Part shown: one piece after another, positions 57,001 to 64,000 of the stretch | How the letters are laid out: each line of letters begins with the position of its first letter | How positions within the stretch are numbered: position 1 is the stretch's first letter | Source of the DNA: Rhizophagus irregularis | Lineage: Eukaryota; Glomeromycota; Glomeromycetes; Glomerales; Glomeraceae | NCBI RefSeq assembly: GCF_026210795.1 | Contig: NC_089429.1 | Coordinates: 5,642,001-5,706,000 of the forward strand | Length of the DNA stretch: 64,000 bases | Reading direction: 5' to 3' | Position numbers and translations under genes: made by a program | Notes under the pieces: model-generated | What the model was told of the DNA's origin: nothing | What the model saw: only the letters and a program-made list of their open reading frames with translations | Database searches by the model: none

Positions 57001-58395
57001 TATTTCTAATGATTAAACTGAAGGTATCAATGTACTGTAATATATATTCTTCATGATATATTTTTCTTAGAAATTAATGATATTTTGTTATTTTTAATAA
57101 TTACCATTTATGGACGGGATTTTCTGTTTAATAAATTCTATTGTTTGCTTATTAGTTAAATATATTATTTATTTATATTATATAATATACTTTTACATGA
57201 GTCTTAACGAAAGTTATAAATTGAAGTATTATTATTATTTAGACAAATTGTATATTTTTATTTTACTAAAATTTTTATTAAGAATGAAATAAAATATATT
57301 TTTGAAGGTGATAATTAATAATAAATTTCTTTAACTGTATTGTTAGTAACGCAATTGATTAAAATTGATTAAGTAAATTGAATTATCCCCTCGTTGTGAC
57401 TTCGCTCAGTAAAATCCATTTTGCATCAGAGTTTTCACTACCGGAACTGATAAATATATTTCTGTTTAATAATAGTAAAAACTTTACTATAAAATGAATG
57501 GAAACAATTCCGGTTCTCTTAATAAATGGACATGAAAATAATGTACAAATCTTTTATAATTGTCACTAATTTCTACATAATTTTCAAGTTTAAAATTGTC
57601 GTCGATTAATAAAATTTTATTAGTGCTCTTATTATACGCTGCAAGATTATAAATAAATAAATTTGGTATATGATTTAACGATAGGGAATAGGGAAAATAA
57701 ATAATAACTCTAAAATTGTATTTTCGACAGTAATTATTGTTAGTAGGACCTTATCCATTTATCGCTCAATGATTGTGAAGTTCACTTAATCTATTTATTT
57801 TTTGCATAATAATTTATTTTTTATCGTATCAAAAACTTTCTTCCGTGAATAAAAGAAAAAATAATAAAGTGTATAGAAAGACAAAAACCATATAAAAAAT
57901 TTTATCCGTTATTTCTGTAAAAACTCCGCAAAAAATGAGCCTGTCACGGATCCATTTAAATAATTCGATAAATTCCGTGATTCCGTGATATAAGTATTAT
58001 TTTATTTCATGGTGAGTTGCCTTTGGGAAAAAACCCCTAGGGTAATCTCCTGAAGCGTGTCACTCATTAAATTTAACATATGATCACTAGTTTTAACTAT
58101 TTTAAACTAAAATTAGAAGGCTGACCGGGAAATAAGTATAAACTCAGCTATTCGCAATTTTCAAAAATTAGTATGAAGGTAGGTTTTTAGTTCCAGAAAT
58201 ATGAGCCTTTTACAGAAAAAAAATAACAAATAGACTTTTTTTGTAGGGAAGAGATTAAGAAAAACTATTCATATTCATAAAAGGAGTTGATAATCATAAG
58301 GGTCAGGTGTTTTTGTATTTTTCGGAGCCGAAATTTACAAAATAAATCAAGAAATTGAATAACAGTTCAACTTTATTTCTTGAAAGTACTAATAA
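57001..58395. other. 3' flank of BTB gene 5 and promoter remnants
   Basis: 57590-57870 matches the BTB spacers at 38240 and 41200. 58003-58190 is the dispersed repeat also seen at 2637-2830. Near 58300-58350 are decayed promoter words (GGTCAGGTGTTTTTGTATTT). No gene seen. Confidence 0.5.
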
Positions 58396-58590
58396 TGTAT
58401 AATAATAAATTTTTACCAAAATTATAAAAGATAATGAATTTTATGATATTACTATTGAAGTTGGTAATGACCCTTACGTAAGAATTTTCGTCATTTTAAA
58501 TTATTGTTCTCCTTTTTGTGAAGAAACGATTTAAGCAGAGTAAAAGTAAAAGATGAAAATATGCAATATTATTATAGATTGATATTTTTA
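58396..58590 (+). pseudogene. Heavily deleted BTB-TLDc remnant
   Basis: ATGTATAATAATAAATTTTT starts like exon 1, skips the Ser-Glu-Asn-Leu-Leu-Glu-Ile codons, and keeps Asp-Asn-Glu-Phe-Tyr-Asp-Ile-Thr-Ile-Glu-Val-Gly-Asn-Asp-Pro. Another deletion follows, and about 60 bases later it jumps to the TLDc stretch with AAAGATGAAAATATGCAAT. Two large deletions leave under 200 bp of the gene. Confidence 0.8.
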
Positions 58591-59279
58591 ATGATTGAAG
58601 ATGCAAATGTACAATATTTTCACGCTTCTTTGTCACCAAGGAAATGGCAAGGATCATATAAAGTAACGTGAGTAACGTATTAAATGATTATAAGTCACGT
58701 GATATTCTAATTAAGAATTTAGGATTTTGGTTCTTATTTAGTTTTTAAACTTTTATTCATAAAAAAATTTGTGATTTAAAAAAAAAATCAAAAACGAACG
58801 TGACAAAGATGATCATTTAATAAAACAATAAAACAACAAAACACTAGTTTTTTTTTAAAAAAACTTTCTAACTAAAAAAAAATACATTTCCTAAATTTCT
58901 TTAACGATTAAAAATTTTTTTTTTTATTTAAATAAAATATTACATTTTCATATATCGAGAATGATTTAGTCACTCATTAACGACGTAATTTATCCTTGAA
59001 TATAAATATAAAGGTTTTTAATCGAATAGCAAATCGATCGATGTGATAATTATGACACATGATCCAGTCGATCCATATATCATACCTCCTTATAACTCAT
59101 GAGAATGCAAATTATGTATTCGAAAAGGTTTTTACAAGTATATATATACCCAAACTTTTTCACTTCTTTCAGATTTTTATTTCTTCATTAATAGAAAATA
59201 CATTCAATATAAAAAATTTTCTTTAAGTTGTTTTATTTCTAGGCGAGACTTCTGACAATTCTTCCTTGGATAATTAATA
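58591..59279. other. Intergenic, no gene seen
   Basis: AT-rich, with CACGTG at 58696. Confidence 0.4.
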
Positions 59280-59403
59280 GCCCTGTTCAATTCTAGACCG
59301 GATCGAATGACCGCAGTCAATTCGATCAATTACTGTAAGTTTGGTTTTCACCTCAGATATATTTTTTTCGATCCGAGAAATCCAGTCTAGAATTGAACAG
59401 GGC
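59280..59403. mobile_element. 124-bp TA-flanked MITE
   Basis: Terminal repeats of 24 bp start GCCCTGTTCAATTCTAGAC and differ at one position. TA lies on each side (59278-59279 and 59404-59405). The size, TIRs and TA duplication suit a Tc1/mariner-type MITE. Its TIRs do not match those of the Tc1 element at 22017-23676. Confidence 0.8.
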
Positions 59404-61087
59404 TAATATAACCAAAATAATACAAATAATGTCTGAAACTTTGGAAGGTCGACGTTACAGAGGTTGAAGATATATAAAATAATCAAGAATTTTCCACCAA
59501 AGATTTGTGAAGAGAGGCTAAGGATGCATTTCTGAAAGTACGTATTTTTATGGCTGTATTTATTGGCACGTGTAGGTGCGCGTCGCAGGGTTCACGAGCG
59601 GTTGAATAAATTGTTTGCATCCAAGAATACAGCAGAAGTGTGTCAGTAAGCATGGGTGGTTGGATGCGTGTACTACTAGTGGCTGCAGAAACTAGTAATG
59701 TAAATTTTTACTTTAGGTGATGGTCAAAACATGTATTTTCAAGGAAGGTTCTAAGTACTGTAAATTATTTGTTTTAACGTGATGTTTTTAACGAATATTT
59801 TTTTTAATATCTTTTTTTCTATTTATTAATAACCAATGAAATTACTCAAATTCTAAAAGAAAGAAGAACCCAATTATGTGTATATTAAATAATGAAACAG
59901 ATTAGCTTTACAAACAAATAATAATTAAAATGAAGACTTATATAGATATCATGAATATGCTACAATTATACTTCTACGTTATTCATTAATTTAAAAATAT
60001 TGTGAAATTGTATATTCGTAAATTAATTTGTGACAAACAACCAATAATATCACGTGACGCATAAAATTTTGCTAGAGCAGTGACGTATATTAGCTATATC
60101 AGTTCCTTACCCCCACCCCAAGGTAAGATTTAATTAGTATGTATACATATAATACTAATTTTAACCAATAAAAATGTTTAATTTTGTGTCATGTAAGATT
60201 TTGCTTAACCCACCCCCTAAAATTAAATATTAGCTAATATATATGACATCTTTAAATTAGATAGATTCAATGGCGACGTGATCAAGCTTTACTGTTCACT
60301 AACGTTTGATGACAATTAATAAATAATATCTCTTAAACGGCAATGCGGGCAGATTCATAGCATCATACCGTTAAAACAGAGTTATAATATTGTTAAAATT
60401 ATTCAGCCTTCGTGAAGGGAAGGACTTTCTTTGAACAGCTAAGTTTTTTGAAGCTCTGAAAGGTCAAAATTAATTTTTTAAAGTTAGTGATTACTGATAG
60501 TGCAAACCGATTGTACTAAATAATTGTTTTAAATTTTCGTGATAACCATAATATTGACAAGATGCAAAGATATAATTTAACTTATTTATTTCAGACATCA
60601 AATAACTAATCCGTTGCAGTATTTAATTCGTAACACCACATTATGCCCATATTTACAAATATTATATTCAATAGCCTAAATTTTCTCAAGTAATCTTTTA
60701 GTACTCTGGGTAAACCTGTTGGGTCCTGTCAAAAAATCGTCCGTCGGAAAATCGTGCCGTAACCCAAAGACTTAGGTGGTTTGTTGATCAAATAAAATAT
60801 CCTGAAACGATGAACCTTTAGGAGTTGGTCGAAATCGCCTTATAAGACTTAGCAAAAACAAAAGGAGATCAAAATTATAAATTACACTTTATTTTATTTT
60901 ATAAAATTTATAAACCTTTAATTTTAACCGCTGTTCGTGATATTGCCAATATATTACTACGTAATAAATTTTATTTTATTTAATTTTATATTTTCAATAA
61001 AGATAAAATATTTGACAAAAAAAACCTCAAAATAATATCATAAAATAAATGGAAAAAGTAACTTAATCTAAAAATAATGACATTTTT
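59404..61087. other. Intergenic block 3' of the third P450
   Basis: 59770-60180 is repeated in part near 63527-63790. 59960-60880 is related to the blocks at 18050-19590 and 29250-30075. 59560-59700 is richer in G and C, but no RNA or gene could be identified. A GTTCG(C/T)…TATCGCC-like word before the P450 stop is shared with the copy at 53115. Confidence 0.5.
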
Positions 61088-62819
61088 TTAAAATTTTCTT
61101 GGTTTAATTCTAACCTTTAATTCTGTACAACAATTAATAAAATCAGACCTATATTTTAATGGAGCATTCATATCAACTAATTCAATATCATATTTTCTAT
61201 AAATTAATATTAATAAACATTTTAATTCTATAATTGCCAATTTTCTTCCAGGACACATTCTAATTCCTCCTCCAAACATTGGAAAAGTATTTCTCAATTT
61301 TTTCTTTTCGAGTAAATATTTATCACTTTCTTCAACTCTGTAAAATCTGTCAGGATCAAACTTTTCAGGTTCAGTCCAATAATCTTTATGTTTCAATACT
61401 GCGGAAGCAAGCATTTGAAATGTAGTTCCTTCTTTCCAATCGTATCCTCCAACTTTGTCGCTTTGAAAACTTACACGTCCAATTAAATAGACCATAGGGG
61501 AGTGACGATATATTTCATTGGTAACTGCATCGCAATATTCTAATTCATTAAGATCTTTATTTGTTATTGGTCTTGTTAAGTCATTTCCAAGAACTCTATC
61601 AAATTCTTGTATCAATCGTTGTTTTATTTCTGGATAATGTCCAAGATAATATGCAACAAAGCAAATAAAATTCGCTGTCTGTGATTTTAAAAAAGAAACG
61701 AGATTTTTTTTTTAGAAAAAAAAAAGCGACAAAATCCTTAAAATACATAGTATTAAATAATTTTTTACTTACGGTATCAGTACCCCCGAGTAATGCGTCG
61801 AGTATATTGCCATAAATCTCTTTATCAGTCATTGGTCTTAATAAATCAACGTCGGCATGTTTCACAGCGTTAATATCACGTGGTGTATTCGCAGTTATAT
61901 GTGACGTCAACATATCATTACGAAGTGGTTGATCTAATGGTGTATTTTCGATCTCAATCCTTTTTTCTTTTATAATGGTATATACTTTATCAGATAAGTA
62001 ATCTCTGTTTTTCAATAATTTCTTAGTTTTTCCACGAATATATGGAATATAATTACGGCTGAAGTTATCAAAAGCGAAAAAATGAAAAATTCCTGCTAAA
62101 TGAGTTTCAAGTGATTCAATAAGTTTTTTAGATTCGTCTGATTTTTCATTTTCTTTTTCATTTAATGAATTGCTATTAATTAATATTTTATAATAAGAAG
62201 CGATAGCATCATTTTTTGTTCCAGTAGCAATTTTAAAAATCATTTCATTTGTAAATCTACGCATCCATATTATTAGGTCAAATTCATGATTTTCACCAAG
62301 ATTATTCCAATAAGATTCCATTTCATTCCATAGTTCAATTGTCCATTCAATAGCTTGATGATTGAAACTTGGAGTCATCATTGCTTGACTGAAAAATTGA
62401 CGATTATATTTCCAAGATTTAAGATCACTATTAAATCCTAATCCTACACCAGCTTCAAATCCATATTCCACGATTCCATCCTTACTATGTAATCTAATAG
62501 GATATTTAGTTTTTGATGAAGCAACATACAAATTTTCAGTTAAATCGGGTCTACATAGTACAATCATACGTTCACCTCCTAAAATTATTTCGAACATATC
62601 ACCATATTTTTTATGTAACGATAATAACCAATCATCAACTCCATCATATCCAATTTGTTGATAAGCGCTACCAACGATTGGAAGTGGAAATGGACCCGGT
62701 AAAGGGTTAGGACGAGTAAAATGATGATAATAAAAACGAGTTATGTAGACAATTGGAAAAATTATTAAGAGAGAAAGGATATTTGAAATTTCAAAAGATG
62801 AAATAAATGTAGTAATCAT
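61088..62819 (-). CDS. Cytochrome P450 monooxygenase (545 aa, two exons)
   Basis: Exons on the minus strand are 62819-61773 and 61678-61088, with a 94-bp intron (GTAAGT…CACAG) and the same exon lengths as the 30441-32172 gene. N-terminal anchor, Pro-Leu-Pro-Gly-Pro hinge, Trp-Lys-Tyr-Asn-Arg C-helix, Gly-Gly-Thr-Asp-Thr-Thr I-helix, Glu-Ile-Tyr-Arg K-helix, Asp-Pro-Asp-Arg-Phe, and heme motif Phe-Gly-Gly-Gly-Ile-Arg-Met-Cys-Pro-Gly are all present. A hydrophobic monooxygenase substrate at the ER is expected for the class but not identifiable here. A TTATATGCATAA box lies about 65 bp upstream. Unlike the other two copies, it has no BTB gene on its 5' side. Confidence 0.93.
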
Positions 62820-63526
62820 TTTAAAAAATATTAAAAGATGAAGAGAATTATAACTGATAAAAATTTTTTGGAAAGTAAGGTCCTTATATGCATAAATGCA
62901 TCAAAAATTAAGGTCAGATGATAATTAATTTAATTTAAACAGATTTGTATACATAAAGACAAAAATTTTCGTTTGAAGTACAAGGAAAATTATATACTAT
63001 CCTGATTTATATTATTGTAGAATAGAAAACTGCTAATTTTTTATCGTCAATTTCGTATTGTTATTTAATTTAGTAAAATGCGCCCAATAGTTACACGCTA
63101 ACTAAAGTTGTATTATTGATTCCTATTTCGTTTTTTTATTCCATATTTCATGTTATTTCCCGTAAATGTATAATATTCGTATTATTTAGTTCTAGAATCG
63201 ACCTTTATTTAGCAATTTATATATAGAATAATTACTCAAGTTAGTTTAAATAATTTTTTCTAATACTTACCTTAAGAATGAACGATTTTTACTGATCATA
63301 TCCAAAAATGGTTAGACAAAATGATTAAAGTCAATATAAATCAAAACCGGTATTCAAAACATGATCTGAGTAAACTTGCAGAACAGGCTAAAATACACCT
63401 ACCATAAATAGTTTGGAAGGTTATATGTGGCTTTTATTTTATTAAATATAGACGTAGATTGGGGTGGTAGGTTATATATGTGACATTTGGGAAAACGATT
63501 TTTCGAAAGTCACGTGATAGAGCATT
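62820..63526. other. Upstream region of the third P450, no gene seen
   Basis: AT-rich. CACGTG at 63511. Confidence 0.4.
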
Positions 63527-63790
63527 ATGAACGTTTTTAACGAATATTTTTTTTAATATTTTTCTATTTATTAATAATTGATTAAATTACTCAAAAAAAA
63601 AAAAAAATTCGAAAAGAAAGAAGAACTAAACATTTTCATTGGTTAAAATTAGTATTATGAATAAGAAATATTACCTGGGGGTGGGGTGGGAGTAAGGTCC
63701 TGCCCTAATAAAAACGAGCAAAATTTTATGCGCCACGTGATATGATTGGTTGTTTGTCACAAATTAATTTACGAATAACGTAGATGCCGT
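63527..63790. repeat. Rearranged copy of the 59.8-60.2 kb region
   Basis: 63527-63635 matches 59780-59885 in the same orientation (TTTTTAACGAATATTTTTTT…AAAGAAAGAAGAAC). 63640-63790 matches 60010-60175 in the opposite orientation (CACAAATTAATTTACGAATA against TATTCGTAAATTAATTTGTG). The third P450 lies between the two copies. Confidence 0.75.
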
Positions 63791-63933
63791 TATATTGGGC
63801 ATGAGTTCCACCAAATATATCCGCGCGCATGATCCGGATGATAATTATAAAACTTTTTATTGATCCGATCGATTCTTTACGCCACACACCACCTTTCTTT
63901 CTTTTACGAATATTTTTCTAAAAAATTGTTAAC

Positions 63934-64000
63934 ATGTCATATCAACAACAAAATAAGGTTTGTAAAGGGTGTCATTATATAGAGAAAGTTGGGAATTTTT
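63934..64000 (+). CDS. Start of a gene running off the window
   Basis: An ATG after a pyrimidine-rich leader (CACCACCTTTCTTTCTTTT) opens 22 codons to the window end, beginning Met-Ser-Tyr-Gln-Gln-Gln-Asn-Lys and including Cys-Lys-Gly-Cys, a possible zinc-ribbon half. It is too short to assign. Confidence 0.4.
   Translation, partial: MSYQQQNKVCKGCHYIEKVGNF

Overview
The window looks like fungal nuclear DNA, most likely from an arbuscular mycorrhizal fungus close to Rhizophagus. This is inferred from the very AT-rich sequence (roughly a quarter to 30% GC by eye), the short 85-107 bp GT-AG introns, and the mix of families expanded in those genomes: Sel1-repeat, BTB-TLDc, F-box and cytochrome P450 genes among decayed transposons. 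I saw no tRNA, rRNA or CRISPR array.

Layout. 1-12.9 kb holds two tandem copies of one unit: a decayed acidic/zinc-ribbon-like gene followed by an intact gene encoding an N-terminal BED-type zinc finger fused to many Sel1 repeats (3144-5642 and 10923-12881). A third BED-Sel1 gene lies on the minus strand (15089-16594). 16.6-30.1 kb is an accessory graveyard: Sel1 pseudogenes, two segmental copies of one intergenic block, a MITE with a confirmed empty site, a 5'-truncated LINE, a MULE-like element with a 9-bp target duplication, an apparently intact Tc1 transposon with perfect 30-bp TIRs, a retropepsin fragment and a subterminal-repeat element. 30.4-44.5 kb begins with a P450 gene on the minus strand, head-to-head with the first of four intact tandem BTB-BACK-TLDc genes on the plus strand, followed by a BTB pseudogene and a DIRS-like RNase H fragment. 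44.6-53.2 kb has a decayed unknown gene and one F-box gene. 53.2-57.0 kb repeats the P450/BTB head-to-head pair; here the P450 is broken by an 11-bp deletion in the I helix. 57-64 kb has a remnant BTB, a TA-flanked MITE, a third P450 (intact), and the start of a gene leaving the window.

The genes do not form an obvious pathway. The window shows families growing by local duplication: segmental units, 216-bp steps within a Sel1 gene, and tandem BTB-TLDc genes whose BTB exon is nearly constant while one patch of the TLDc domain diverges. The intact BTB-TLDc genes carry CACGTG (CATGTG in one) within about 200 bp of the start codon, and three also carry a TGAGTCA site inside a conserved block of about 40 bp. 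CACGTG is strikingly common across the window.
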